In this document: positions 26,690 through 35,894 of the stretch, piece by piece | Position numbering within the stretch: the first letter of the stretch is position 1 | How the letters are laid out: each line of letters begins with the position of its first letter | Assembly (NCBI GenBank): GCA_031979385.1 | Contig: DALZEF010000001.1 | Location: forward strand, 124,001-188,000 | Source: Timonella sp031979385 | GTDB taxonomy: Bacteria; Actinomycetota; Actinomycetes; Actinomycetales; Cellulomonadaceae | Direction: 5' to 3' | DNA: 64,000 nucleotides | Position numbers and translations under genes: made by a program | The notes under the pieces: generated by a model | What the model saw: the letters and a program-made list of their open reading frames with translations, nothing else | Databases searched by the model: none | What the model was told of the DNA's origin: nothing

Positions 26690-27295
26690 GTGCGTAGCAA
26701 GTCGACTGTCCTCGAGACAGCGATCCTTGGCATGCTGAACGACTCGCCTCTTCATGGCTATGAGTTACGTAAGCGCCTCAACCTCGTGTTGGGGTCATTC
26801 CGCGCACTCTCCTATGGTTCCCTCTACCCCTGCCTGAAATCCCTCGAGGCCCGCGGTTTCATTTCCGGCCACACCTCGACCGAGGCTCCCCCTCACGCGC
26901 TGTCCGGCAAACGCGCCCGGATCGTGTACGAGCTGACCGCAGACGGCAAGGAACACCTACAAACCGTGCTTGCCTCATCAGGCCCAGCGGCCTGGGAGGA
27001 TGAGAGTTTTGACGTTCGTTTCGCTTTCTTTGGCCAGACTGACGCCGAGACAAGAATTCGTATTCTCGAGGGCCGCCGTTCCCGCATGAACGAACGCCTC
27101 GAGTCGATCCGAGAGTCCAACACGCGGGCTGTCGAACGACTCGACGAATACACACTCGAGTTGCAGCGTCATGGTCTAGAGCAGGTCGAACGCGAAGTTC
27201 GTTGGCTCGATGGACTGATCAACACCGAGCGAGACCGGGTGCGGTCAAAGTCGAAGGACCCCGGGCGACGCTCGGGTCGCGACAAACCTGCCTGA
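26690..27295 (+). CDS. PadR-family transcriptional regulator
   Basis: 201 residues. The N-terminal winged helix starts MRSKSTVLETAILGMLNDSPLHGYELRKRLN, and GSLYPCLKSLEARGFI is the PadR wing/recognition region. The C-terminal half is a long Arg/Glu-rich dimerisation helix (RILEGRRSRMNERLESIRE). Two in-frame GTG codons follow AGGAGG; the second (26690) has proper spacing. A PadR palindrome upstream suggests autorepression, and ino1 62 bp downstream is a likely target. The effector is unknown. Confidence 0.9.
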   Translation: MRSKSTVLETAILGMLNDSPLHGYELRKRLNLVLGSFRALSYGSLYPCLKSLEARGFISGHTSTEAPPHALSGKRARIVYELTADGKEHLQTVLASSGPAAWEDESFDVRFAFFGQTDAETRIRILEGRRSRMNERLESIRESNTRAVERLDEYTLELQRHGLEQVEREVRWLDGLINTERDRVRSKSKDPGRRSGRDKPA

Positions 27296-27356
27296 GCTTG
27301 CTGTTTCTTTTTCCGATGAATCCTGCCCTACGGGGCACTGACAACAAGGAGCGAGG

Positions 27357-28454
27357 ATGTCTTCTTCCATCCGCGTCGCCATCGTTGGTGTAGGTAACTG
27401 CGCTACGTCCCTCATCCAGGGTGTCGAGTACTACAAGAACGCAGACGTTAACGACAAAGTACCTGGCCTCATGCACGTCCAGTTCGGTGACTACCACATC
27501 TCCGACCTTGAGTTCGTGGCCGCTTTCGACGTTGACGCAAAGAAGGTCGGGGTAGATCTCGCTGACGCCACGCAGGCCTCCGAGAACAACACCATCAAGA
27601 TCGCCGATGTCCCACCAACCGGTGTCACCGTTCAGCGCGGCCACACCCTTGACGGCCTGGGCAAGTACTACTCCGCAACCATTGAGGAGTCGAGCGCCGA
27701 GCCTGTGGACGTCGTTTCGGTTCTCAAGGAGCGCGAAGTTGACGTTCTCGTCTGCTACCTGCCTGTTGGTTCCGAGGCTGCCGCGAAGTTCTACGCTCAG
27801 TGCGCAATCGACGCTGGCGTGGCCTTCGTGAACGCTCTGCCTGTCTTCATCGCTTCCGACCCTGAGTGGGCCGCCAAGTTTGAGGCTGCCGGTGTTCCCA
27901 TCGTCGGCGACGACATCAAGTCCCAGGTCGGCGCAACCATCACCCACCGTGTGCTGGCCCGCCTGTTCGAGGACCGCGGTGTCATCCTCGACCGCACCTA
28001 CCAGCTCAACGTTGGTGGAAACATGGACTTCAAGAACATGCTTGAGCGTGAGCGCCTTGAGTCCAAGAAGGTCTCGAAGACCCAGGCTGTGACCTCGAAC
28101 ATCAACGACGGCCCCCTCGCCGGCAAGAAGGAAGACCGCAACGTACACATTGGTCCTTCGGACTACGTTGCATGGCTCGATGACCGCAAGTGGGCTTACG
28201 TCCGCCTTGAGGGTCGCGCGTTCGGTGAGGTGCCTTTGAACCTTGAGTACAAGCTTGAGGTGTGGGACTCCCCTAACTCGGCCGGTATCATCATCGACGC
28301 TGTTCGCGCCGCGAAGATCGCCAAGGACCGTGGCGTTGGTGGCCCGATCCTCTCCGCTTCGACCTACTTCATGAAGTCCCCTCCGGTTCAGATGGAGGAC
28401 ACCGAGGGTCGTGCGCGTTTGGAGGCATTCATCGCCGGTGACATCGAGCGCTGA
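27357..28454 (+). CDS. ino1: Inositol-3-phosphate synthase (actinobacterial type)
   Basis: 365 residues, the usual length for the actinobacterial enzyme. The NAD-binding N-terminus is IRVAIVGVGNCATSLIQGVEYY. The family blocks GDDIKSQVGATITHR, NVGGNMDFKNML and ERLESKKVSKTQAV follow, and SAGIIIDAVRAAKIAKDRG lies near the end. It converts glucose-6-phosphate to inositol-3-phosphate for phosphatidylinositol and possibly mycothiol. The ATG follows AGGAGCGAGG. PadR upstream probably controls it. Confidence 0.97.
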   Translation: MSSSIRVAIVGVGNCATSLIQGVEYYKNADVNDKVPGLMHVQFGDYHISDLEFVAAFDVDAKKVGVDLADATQASENNTIKIADVPPTGVTVQRGHTLDGLGKYYSATIEESSAEPVDVVSVLKEREVDVLVCYLPVGSEAAAKFYAQCAIDAGVAFVNALPVFIASDPEWAAKFEAAGVPIVGDDIKSQVGATITHRVLARLFEDRGVILDRTYQLNVGGNMDFKNMLERERLESKKVSKTQAVTSNINDGPLAGKKEDRNVHIGPSDYVAWLDDRKWAYVRLEGRAFGEVPLNLEYKLEVWDSPNSAGIIIDAVRAAKIAKDRGVGGPILSASTYFMKSPPVQMEDTEGRARLEAFIAGDIER

Positions 28455-28465
28455 GGGAAGTTCTG

Positions 28466-28640
28466 AGTGGTGGGGCCGAGCTTGCGAAGGCCCCACCACT
28501 GAAGAACTGGACGTAAGCGCTCGATCAAAAACACAAGAGCGCTGATGTAATTACTTCGTGGTGGGGACCGAACTGTAGCGAGATTCTCACCTAAGAACCG
28601 TCCGGTCTACGTACATTGTGTACGTGGGCCGGACGTTTTT
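28466..28640 (+). terminator. Three consecutive hairpins after ino1, the last an intrinsic terminator
   Basis: Hairpin 1 at 28467-28499 (GTGGTGGGGCC with GGCCCCACCAC, perfect 11 bp). Hairpin 2 at about 28519-28546 (AGCGCTC with GAGCGCT). Hairpin 3 at 28599-28635 (CGTCCGGTCTACGTAC with GTACGTGGGCCGGACG, paired through G-U), then TTTTT. The stacked arrangement could hold a small 3'-derived RNA. Confidence 0.7.
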
Positions 28641-28672
28641 GTGTGGCGAGATTGACTCTGCCCTAGGCAATG

Positions 28673-28688
28673 ATCGAATCGTTTCGAT
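28673..28688. promoter_or_regulatory. Inverted repeat in the beta-glucosidase promoter
   Basis: ATCGAA-TCGT-TTCGAT, 6-bp perfect arms, 78 bp before the beta-glucosidase ATG. It is a possible second operator or part of the promoter. Confidence 0.35.
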
Positions 28689-28706
28689 AGGATGTGTCAA
28701 GAACCT

Positions 28707-28722
28707 GTGGGATCGCTCCCAC
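28707..28722. promoter_or_regulatory. LacI-type operator before the beta-glucosidase gene
   Basis: GTGGGATCGCTCCCAC has 6-bp perfect arms and differs by one base in the core from TGGGAGCGCTCCCA, the operator of CelR/BglR-type LacI repressors in actinobacteria. It ends 28 bp before the start codon. No lacI-type gene is in the window, so the repressor is encoded elsewhere. Confidence 0.65.
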
Positions 28723-28750
28723 CATTCCGATTAACAGGAGCACACCAGTC

Positions 28751-30190
28751 ATGACCACCGCGCGCACTTTCCCCGAATCATTTGTGTGGGGTTCCGCCAC
28801 CGCCGCCTACCAAATTGAGGGTGCGGCCCAGGAAGGCGGACGAGGTCCTTCAATCTGGGACACCTACTCACACACCCCAGGACTCGTGAAGGGCGGGGAT
28901 ACCGGCGACGTAGCCGATGATCACTATCACCGCTGGGAAGAAGACATCGAACACATCAAGAACCTAGGTCTCGATGCGTACCGCTTCTCCATCTCTTGGC
29001 CGCGGGTGCAGCCAGGAGGACGAGGAGATTTCAACCCAGAGGGCATCGCTTTCTACAAGAACCTCGTCACAGGCCTTCTGGCCGCGGGCATCAAGCCTGT
29101 GGTCACTCTGTACCACTGGGACCTTCCTCAGGAACTCGAGGACGAAGGCGGTTGGACCAACCGTGAGACCGCACTGTTGTTCGCCGAATATGCACGCAAG
29201 ATGGCACAAGAACTCGGCAGAGACATCGACACGTGGACCACGTTGAACGAACCTTGGTGCTCCGCCTATCTGGGCTACGGTTCCGGCGTCCACGCGCCTG
29301 GCCGCACCGAGCCGCTCGCAGCGCTTCAGGCTGTCCATCACCTCAACCTTGCTCACGGACTCGCGGGACGCGCTATTCGCGAAGTTCTCGGTGACAGTGC
29401 CAAGCTCTCAGTCACACTCAACCTACACGTCACCCGGATGGAAGACCCCTCAGATGCAGGAGACCAAGACGCTTTACGCCGTATCGATGGTCTCGCAAAC
29501 CGCGTCTTCCTTGAACCACTGCTGAAGGGCACTTACCCTGCGGATGTCCTCGAGGACACCAAAGAGATCACGGACTGGTCTTTCGTTCTTGAGGGTGACA
29601 CCGAGCTCATCAACATTCCGCTCGATATGCTTGGCGTCAACTACTACTCCACCGGAATGGTCCGCGGGCCTCGCGAGGGCGAGGAAGCCGACGGAGCCTC
29701 AGACAACGACGGACACGGTAACTCATCGCACAGTCCATGGATCGGCTCGGAACACGTCAAGTGGCTCCCACTGCCTGGCCCCTACACCGCGATGGGTTGG
29801 AACATTGATCCGGCGGGTATGACGGAACTGCTCTTGTCCCTTAAAGAGAACTATCCGGACCAGCCTTTGATGATCACCGAGAACGGTGCGGCCTTTGCTG
29901 ATGAGGTTGTAGATGGACGCATCCATGACGTGCGTCGGGTGTCTTATCTGCACGATCACATCGCGGCAGTACTCGACGCCTACGAGCAGGGTGTTGATGT
30001 GCGTGGATACTTCGCGTGGTCCCTCCTGGACAATTTCGAGTGGGCGTGGGGATACGAACGCCGCTTCGGGATCATTCGTGTCGACTACGAGACCCTGGAG
30101 CGCACTTGGAAGGACTCGGCATTCTGGTACCGGACGTTGGCCACGACGAACACCCTTCCCAGCGTTGATCAGATTAACTACGACATCTAG
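28751..30190 (+). CDS. GH1 beta-glucosidase
   Basis: 479 residues, full GH1 length. It starts FPESFVWGSATAAYQIEGAA, the family N-terminal signature. The acid/base Glu is in TLNEPWCSAYLGY and the nucleophile Glu in ITENGAAF. There is no signal peptide, so it cleaves cellobiose or another beta-glucoside inside the cell. The ATG at 28751 follows AGGAG. It is monocistronic and probably under a LacI-type repressor. Aryl-beta-glucosides or beta-galactosides are alternative substrates. Confidence 0.95.
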   Translation: MTTARTFPESFVWGSATAAYQIEGAAQEGGRGPSIWDTYSHTPGLVKGGDTGDVADDHYHRWEEDIEHIKNLGLDAYRFSISWPRVQPGGRGDFNPEGIAFYKNLVTGLLAAGIKPVVTLYHWDLPQELEDEGGWTNRETALLFAEYARKMAQELGRDIDTWTTLNEPWCSAYLGYGSGVHAPGRTEPLAALQAVHHLNLAHGLAGRAIREVLGDSAKLSVTLNLHVTRMEDPSDAGDQDALRRIDGLANRVFLEPLLKGTYPADVLEDTKEITDWSFVLEGDTELINIPLDMLGVNYYSTGMVRGPREGEEADGASDNDGHGNSSHSPWIGSEHVKWLPLPGPYTAMGWNIDPAGMTELLLSLKENYPDQPLMITENGAAFADEVVDGRIHDVRRVSYLHDHIAAVLDAYEQGVDVRGYFAWSLLDNFEWAWGYERRFGIIRVDYETLERTWKDSAFWYRTLATTNTLPSVDQINYDI

Positions 30191-30476
30191 TTCCGGCCGG
30201 GCGCTAAGGAACTGGCACTCGGGTGTAGGCCAAAGGTAGACGGCACAATCCTTAGTGCGGCTCTCAGAGGACTCTTATTTCAGGTACTTTGGGAGCCGCA
30301 CAAGGCGAAGATATGCATGATTTCGCTTGGCGAAGGCCGCACCCACCCTGCTCTTGAAGGGGTGGTGCGGCACTAGTCCAGTTCATTCAGACGCGGTCAG
30401 TGAGTGTTCCCCAGCACACTACTTGACGACGAACAGCGGCGTAACACTCCGTCTCGCCACCCAGCCGATAAAGGAG
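30191..30476. other. Spacer with two inverted repeats between convergent genes
   Basis: GTGCGGCTC (30255-30263) and GAGCCGCAC (30293-30301) form one long-loop repeat. GCCGCACCCACCC and GGGGTGGTGCGGC (about 30332-30373) form a second. Both may end transcription of the flanking convergent genes; neither has a clear U-tract. No gene seen. Confidence 0.45.
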
Positions 30477-31082
30477 TCAGATCCACCCGCGGTTGAACGC
30501 GATCGTTGCGGCCTGGAACCGGTTGGAGGCACCGGTCTTGGTGATCGCGCTGGACAGGTGGTTACGCACCGTTCCCTGGCTGAGGTGAAGTTGGGCGGCG
30601 ATAACGGCAACCTCACTACCATCACGGGCAACACTCAACACCTGGGTCTCCCGCTCGGTCAACGGACTCGCGCCCTCGCTGAAGGAGGCAGCCGCGAGTT
30701 CCGGATCAACCACCTTGAACCCCTCATGCACCCGACGGATCGCCTGAGCCAACTGCTCCGCTGGAGTGTCCTTGACCATGAAGCCGCTGGCCCCGGCCTC
30801 CAACGCGGAGCGAAGATACCCCGTCCGGCCGAAAGTGGTCACAATCAACGTCTTGCATCCCGGAGCACGCTTGGACAACTCGCGAGCGGCAGCGATCCCA
30901 TCGAGTTCAGGCATCTGCACATCCAACAGCGCCACATCAACCTGCGTGCTCACAGCCAAATCCACGGCTTCCCTGCCATTTGCTGCCTGCGCAACCACCT
31001 CGAGATCTGACTCAAGCGACAACAGCGCGGCGAGACCTGAGCGCACGAGTGCCTGATCGTCGGCAATGAGAACCCGAATCAC
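30477..31082 (-). CDS. NarL/DesR-type response regulator
   Basis: 201 residues. The receiver domain has acidic pocket IADDQ, phospho-Asp in VALLDVQMPELDG and Lys in FMVKDTP. The LuxR-type helix-turn-helix is LTERETQVLSVARDGSEVAVIAAQLHLSQGTV. The ATG overlaps the stop of the kinase gene by 4 nt. With the kinase and the ABC-2 exporter it forms a four-gene minus-strand unit of the envelope-stress or drug-sensing type. Confidence 0.94.
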   Translation of the reverse strand: MIRVLIADDQALVRSGLAALLSLESDLEVVAQAANGREAVDLAVSTQVDVALLDVQMPELDGIAAARELSKRAPGCKTLIVTTFGRTGYLRSALEAGASGFMVKDTPAEQLAQAIRRVHEGFKVVDPELAAASFSEGASPLTERETQVLSVARDGSEVAVIAAQLHLSQGTVRNHLSSAITKTGASNRFQAATIAFNRGWI

Positions 31083-32347
31083 CAGGCCACCTCCACGCGA
31101 GTGCCCACGCGGCCAGCGGGCCGCGCTCCCCCATCAACGCTACCGCCTGAGTCTGCGGGACCGATCTCCACACGCAGCCCGGCCATGTCTGCACGCTCGC
31201 GCATCGCAGCGAGCCCGAAACTGCCCGGCCGCTCACCAGAAGCATCGAACGCGAACCCGACCCCATCGTCGACAATCGTGAGAACCCCACCCACAGCAGA
31301 CGCATCGCACGACACCGCGCACCTCGTCGCGTCGGCGTGACGCAGAACATTCGTGCAGGCCTCACGCAGAATCCAGGCAATCGGGGCATCCACATTCTGG
31401 GGAATCCCCGAGAAATCCCCACGCACCTCGAAGTCGATCTCAGCGCCCGCGAACGAGATACGAAGCGCCTCGATCTGCGTGGGCACCGTGTTGGCGCGCA
31501 GACCACCCACCGTGGCACGCACGTCAGTGAGCGCCGTACGCAGCAACCCACGCAACTCATGCAACTCCGCACGCGCCCGATCAGGGTCGGAATCGATGAG
31601 GCGTTCCGCAAGCTCAGCTTTAATCGCGGTCACCGTCAACGTATGACCGAGACCATCATGGACATCGCGGCCCATACGCTCACGCTCCGAGATAAGCGCG
31701 AGATTGCGCTCCGCCCCAGAAAGCCGGATCGACGAGCGAATAAGACCCACACTCACCGCCGAAAACACAAACACACCAATGCACACCGTCAACAACTCGA
31801 CCCCGCTTGGATGCCAGCCATCTTGCGCGACCAGCGCGACAAGTATTCCAAGCAGCGTGAACGAGACAATCGAGGCTTCCCTCGGCTCGACGATATACAC
31901 CTGAAACGAAATCACAAACGGCAGCAGCGCAATCCCGCTCCACCCGATCAACGGCACTAGCGCCACGATATGTGCAAGGAAAAGCAGCGTGCACCAGCGA
32001 GCCTTAACCTTCGACCCCTGATGCGGCAATAAGTCGAGCCACACAAAAGCTATAAGCCAAGTCGCCCCGAAACTCACAATGAGTCCGATTCCCAAAACCT
32101 TCAAACCCGGTGACAGGTCCGCAGCAAACACCGAAGACGCCGGGAAGATCAGGAACGCCATGAAGATCATGGGCATCAAGACGTCGTAGCGCAGCCACGG
32201 AAACCGGGAAGGCGCTAGCAGGACTGCCCCGGGAGTCTCAGGATTTTGGTTGGAAGTTGAGCTGTGGCTCGGGGTTGGGGTCCCGCTGGTAGCGGAGTTT
32301 CTGCCGGAAGCCTCGGTGCCATTGGCCCCTCGGGTCTCGCTGGCCAT
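31079..32347 (-). CDS. DesK-type sensor histidine kinase
   Basis: 422 residues. There is a Ser/Thr/Asn-rich cytoplasmic start and about five membrane helices (60-220). The HisKA_3 dimerisation region has the phospho-acceptor His in RMGRDVHDGLGHTLTVTAIKAELAERL. The ATPase domain has N-box REACTNVLRHADATR and G-box VDDGVGF. The partner regulator and ABC exporter are adjacent, so the membrane domain may sense membrane state or an exported compound. Confidence 0.93.
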   Translation of the reverse strand: MASETRGANGTEASGRNSATSGTPTPSHSSTSNQNPETPGAVLLAPSRFPWLRYDVLMPMIFMAFLIFPASSVFAADLSPGLKVLGIGLIVSFGATWLIAFVWLDLLPHQGSKVKARWCTLLFLAHIVALVPLIGWSGIALLPFVISFQVYIVEPREASIVSFTLLGILVALVAQDGWHPSGVELLTVCIGVFVFSAVSVGLIRSSIRLSGAERNLALISERERMGRDVHDGLGHTLTVTAIKAELAERLIDSDPDRARAELHELRGLLRTALTDVRATVGGLRANTVPTQIEALRISFAGAEIDFEVRGDFSGIPQNVDAPIAWILREACTNVLRHADATRCAVSCDASAVGGVLTIVDDGVGFAFDASGERPGSFGLAAMRERADMAGLRVEIGPADSGGSVDGGARPAGRVGTRVEVAW

Positions 32348-32350
32348 CGG

Positions 32351-33115
32351 CTACAGGCGTCCTCTACTGCGGCGCACCCCGGCGATGGCTAGCGCCCCAA
32401 AGATCAGCATCCACGCACCATAGTTCGCGAGAAGCAGCCACACCGAATCACGCGACGGCAGGCCATCGGTCGTGTTGACGATGTAGCCCTCAAGGATCGG
32501 CCAGCGGGCCAACCCACCAAAGCCATACAGCGGCGTGAACTTAGCAATCGTCAACATGATGCCGGACATCGGCATGAACAGGTTACCTAGGAACGACATC
32601 AGCACCAGAACACCTGTGGCCACACTCAACGCCGACTCGGACTTGAACCACTGGACGACCATGTAGCCGAACAGCCCGAACAGAGCCGATCCCGCAAGGG
32701 TGATGCCGAAGGTCGCGGCCCAGATATTGAGGCTGTCAGCCTCCGCACCCGTCAAGACTCCCGCGGTGAAGATCGCGAGGATCGTGAAGCTGGTGATCGC
32801 GAGCGCCACCACCACCTTCATCGCCACCACAGCCCGGTTGGTCACCGGAGTCAGCCCGATCTGCCGCCCCCAGCCAAGAATCTGCTCCATCTTCGCGGTT
32901 CCGGTCACGCTCGTTGCCGCCATCGCCGCACCATACACGGCCATCGACGACATCACGTAAAACTGCACGTTCCCGTTGCCAGCACGCTCGCCGCCATACT
33001 CGGCAGTCGCCCCAAACACCAGGTACATGACCACCGGCATCGCGACGATGAACGTCAGATTGGACAGGTCCCGTAGTTGTCGAGCCAAGTCAATACGAAT
33101 GTAGGTCAGGCTCAT
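32351..33115 (-). CDS. ABC-2 type exporter permease
   Basis: 254 residues with six membrane helices. Its N-terminus has ARQLRDLSNLTFIVAMPVVMYLVFG and the last loop PMSGIMLTIAKFTPLYGFGGLA, both typical of NodJ/DrrB-type ABC-2 permeases. The stop overlaps no gene; the kinase starts 4 bp later. It works with the ATPase at 33112-34098. Confidence 0.92.
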   Translation of the reverse strand: MSLTYIRIDLARQLRDLSNLTFIVAMPVVMYLVFGATAEYGGERAGNGNVQFYVMSSMAVYGAAMAATSVTGTAKMEQILGWGRQIGLTPVTNRAVVAMKVVVALAITSFTILAIFTAGVLTGAEADSLNIWAATFGITLAGSALFGLFGYMVVQWFKSESALSVATGVLVLMSFLGNLFMPMSGIMLTIAKFTPLYGFGGLARWPILEGYIVNTTDGLPSRDSVWLLLANYGAWMLIFGALAIAGVRRSRGRL

Positions 33116-34098
33116 CGTGCTGCCTCCTGCTCGGTGTCGGTGTTGTTTTCGGCGCTGGTTGCGGTGTTGCTCGCGGCGTTCGTGAGGTCCACGAACGCGT
33201 TTTCGAGGCTCGGCTTCGAGATTTCGAGGTCCGTCGCGCCGTGGTTGGTCAGCAGTTCGAGCGCGAGGGCATCCGAGTTGGTCGTGGTCACGATCAGGCG
33301 GTCATGGGTGAGGGTCGCCGATTTTGTGTCGGGCAAGCTCTGCACTGCGGCGAGCGTCTGCTCCGGGTTTTTGCTGATTGTCGACGATACGGTGCGTCCC
33401 GCCGCAATCGCCCGGATATGGTCCGTGGGTCCGTCCGCGATGACTTTCCCCTTGTTGACCAGGATGGTGCGCTGCGCGAACTGTTCCGCCTCTTCGAGGT
33501 AGTGGGTTGCGAAAATGATCGTGCGCCCGGAGTCGGCATCCTTGCGCATTGTGGCCCAGAATTCGCGGCGGGCGTTGACGTCCATCCCTGCGGTGGGTTC
33601 ATCGAGGATGAGCAGGTCTGGGTCCGGTAGTAGCGCCAGGGCGAACTTGAGGCGTTGTTGTTCACCGCCGGAGCACTTGGACACTTTACGATTCAGGATC
33701 GGCTGGAGGCCGGTCTTTTCGATGATCGCGTCGATGTTGATCGGGGTGCGCCGTGGAGCTAGGTCATGCAGGGAGGCGACGGCCTGGAGGGTTTCCTTGA
33801 CGGTGAGGTCGTGGAGCAGCCCGCCCGTTTGGAGAACCGCCGAAACACGTCCGGCTTCGACCGCGTGGCGTGGCTTCAAGCCGTCGATCAGGACAGTGCC
33901 TTTGGTTGGTTCCGTCAGGCCAAGGATCATGTCAATCGTGGTGGTCTTGCCCGCACCGTTAGGACCAAGGAACGCGACAATCTCGCCCTTATCGATGGTC
34001 AGGTCGATCCCCGCAACAGCGGTCACAACCTCTTTCTTGAGTTTGAAGACCTTATGTACGCCGGTGAGGGCGACCGTGGGCGTGCTGGTGGAAGTCAT
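33112..34098 (-). CDS. ABC exporter ATPase (DrrA/CcmA type)
   Basis: 328 residues. Walker A is GPNGAGKTT, the signature is CSGGEQQRLK, Walker B is LLILDEP, and a C-terminal accessory domain is present. The signature starts with Cys rather than Leu or Tyr. The ATG at 34098 was chosen over 34116 because homology starts at the Thr-rich N-terminus. It is first in the exporter/two-component operon. The substrate is unknown; peptides, drugs or lipids are possible. Confidence 0.94.
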   Translation of the reverse strand: MTSTSTPTVALTGVHKVFKLKKEVVTAVAGIDLTIDKGEIVAFLGPNGAGKTTTIDMILGLTEPTKGTVLIDGLKPRHAVEAGRVSAVLQTGGLLHDLTVKETLQAVASLHDLAPRRTPINIDAIIEKTGLQPILNRKVSKCSGGEQQRLKFALALLPDPDLLILDEPTAGMDVNARREFWATMRKDADSGRTIIFATHYLEEAEQFAQRTILVNKGKVIADGPTDHIRAIAAGRTVSSTISKNPEQTLAAVQSLPDTKSATLTHDRLIVTTTNSDALALELLTNHGATDLEISKPSLENAFVDLTNAASNTATSAENNTDTEQEAAR

Positions 34099-34357
34099 GC
34101 ATCTATCTTTACGCACATCTTCCGCTGGTGTGAGTGCTACGGATCATTTCTTGCCCATGACACCTGTCATGGCTCACCCTAGGCACCAATTGGCTCAGCG
34201 GTGGTTCTCCTGAGGAAGGATGATCAATAGTCAACACCAATCTGTTTGGCCCTCTGCGGCTAGGCCAGAGCGGTGTTCAGATCAGCACACAGGGCTGCCA
34301 CGGTGAATCAAACATGAGCCCAGAAAATGGTTTGGTGGCGGGTGAGAGACTGTCGCT

Positions 34358-34786
34358 GTGACTATCGACATCAAAGCCATGCTCCACCGGATTGTCGCTG
34401 AAGTGTTCGATGAGAACTTCACAGTCGAAGAGACGACGTCTAGCAAGACCCCATGGATACACGCAATCCGCGTTTCTAACCCAGCCATTCCGGAACGTAC
34501 GACGATTATTTGTGCCACGTACGAGTGGATGGAGGCTTTCATTCCGGAGCTGAAGGTCATGGGAATCATCTTTGAGTATGACGATATTGAGGAAGAGAAA
34601 GAAAATGCGCTTCGGCCACTCTGCATCGCCATGAGGATGTACCTTGACGGTGAAGGACGTATTGTGCAGAAACGTCGGCTATTTCGCCGGGGCACGGTTC
34701 CAGCCTTGTACCTTGACATAGACGGTGCGGAATGGCGCCTTGGACCGGGGAACCGCTGCGCGATCCCCTACCCGCATCCTGCTTGA
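34358..34786 (+). CDS. Unknown protein
   Basis: 142 residues, family not recognised. It has an even mix of helix and strand with acidic EYDDIEEEKENALR in the middle and a basic RIVQKRRLFRRG near the end. No membrane helix, signal or Cys motif. The start appears to be GTG (34358). It is alone, 30 bp before another small unknown gene on the same strand. Confidence 0.6.
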   Translation: MTIDIKAMLHRIVAEVFDENFTVEETTSSKTPWIHAIRVSNPAIPERTTIICATYEWMEAFIPELKVMGIIFEYDDIEEEKENALRPLCIAMRMYLDGEGRIVQKRRLFRRGTVPALYLDIDGAEWRLGPGNRCAIPYPHPA

Positions 34787-34816
34787 TGTGTGCTTATGAT
34801 CTGCGAGGATTGACCT

Positions 34817-35257
34817 ATGTGCGCGACAAACCTGTGGGCGGTGAACGCCGCGGCCTTCACACCAGAGTTTCAGCAGTTCACTGTTGAGCGGCTCGGTGTC
34901 GAACCCGAAATCACCGAGATGAGTATTGCGTCGAGCCGGGTTCGAGGCTCTTCGGTGTTGTTCACGTTGACCCGGAACATGTGTGACTGCAGCACTCTCA
35001 TCGGAGCGAGGCAAGAACCCGTTGGCGAAGACGAAGCCAGCGCAGAAGACTGGCTTGCTTGGCTACGTGAGCTACCCGAACATGTTCCCCACTTATCACG
35101 CTTGGCCATACTGCGGGCATGGAACCCTGAAGAGGACGCCGTCACCCCGGCACGCGCACGAGGCATCCGCCTCAAGGATGTCACCGAGCGGGTACTACGT
35201 GACATGCGGGACAACCACCTACTAACGATTGACTACCCGCGCACCATATCGTCGTAA
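34817..35257 (+). CDS. Unknown protein with a Cys-x-Cys motif
   Basis: 146 residues, not recognised. RNMCDCSTLIGA near residue 55 is a compact Cys-x-Cys-x4-Gly motif that could bind a metal. The C-terminal half is helical (ARGIRLKDVTERVLRDMRDNHLL). It may be co-transcribed with the 34358-34786 gene. Codon use resembles the neighbours. Confidence 0.65.
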   Translation: MCATNLWAVNAAAFTPEFQQFTVERLGVEPEITEMSIASSRVRGSSVLFTLTRNMCDCSTLIGARQEPVGEDEASAEDWLAWLRELPEHVPHLSRLAILRAWNPEEDAVTPARARGIRLKDVTERVLRDMRDNHLLTIDYPRTISS

Positions 35258-35275
35258 ATCTGGGAAAACCAGACG

Positions 35276-35827
35276 CTACGCCGTATGGGTGTGCATCCGC
35301 GCACCCGACTCATTGAAAATGCTGATGACCTGCGCAGGCTTACCACCCGCAGCCGACATGGCGTGCGGGGTACGGGTATCGAACTCGGCCGCCTCGCCGC
35401 GGACCAGAATAAGGTCCTGCTCGCCAAGCCGTAGGCGGAGTTTCCCAGACAGGACATAGAGCCACTCGTAGCCGTCGTGCACGCGGAGTTCGGGAGCAGT
35501 GGCACGCGGTTGATAGGTGATCTTGAGCGTGTTGACCGGTGAGTTCTCAGGGGTGAGTGGGGTGATGATCATGCCCTCCCGGTGAATGACTGGCCGGCGA
35601 ACTCGTGGGTCCACTGGCTCTGCCGGTACAAGATCATCAAGCCGGATTCCCAGTTTGCGGGTCAGCGGGAGTAACAGTTCGAGGCTCGCCTGCCGCTTCC
35701 CCGACTCAAGGCGCGAGAGGGTGCTCATGGACATGCCCGCACTTGTGGCTAACTCTTCGAGGGTGAGCCCACGGTCCTGACGCACCGCCCTTAGCCGTGC
35801 GCCCACCTGCGACAGACCGGCATCCAC
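35276..35827 (-). CDS. XRE-family regulator with cupin domain
   Basis: 183 residues. The N-terminal Cro/CI-type helix-turn-helix is GARLRAVRQDRGLTLEELATSAGMSMSTLSRLESGKR. The C-terminal cupin barrel (about 95-175) has HDGYEWLYVLSGKLRLRLG. It diverges from a SAM methyltransferase gene, a pairing seen often in actinobacteria, so the methyltransferase is its likely target. The cupin ligand is unknown. Confidence 0.92.
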   Translation of the reverse strand: MDAGLSQVGARLRAVRQDRGLTLEELATSAGMSMSTLSRLESGKRQASLELLLPLTRKLGIRLDDLVPAEPVDPRVRRPVIHREGMIITPLTPENSPVNTLKITYQPRATAPELRVHDGYEWLYVLSGKLRLRLGEQDLILVRGEAAEFDTRTPHAMSAAGGKPAQVISIFNESGARMHTHTA

Positions 35828-35894
35828 AATTCACTCCTTGCCAATTCCGCAAAACTGTTTGCTATACCAAACATTCTGCACCCAGACTTGAATC

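Noticed and set aside
27219..28499. 426-codon open frame opposite ino1
   Set aside because: It is a shadow of a highly biased, strongly conserved gene; the translation resembles no protein family.
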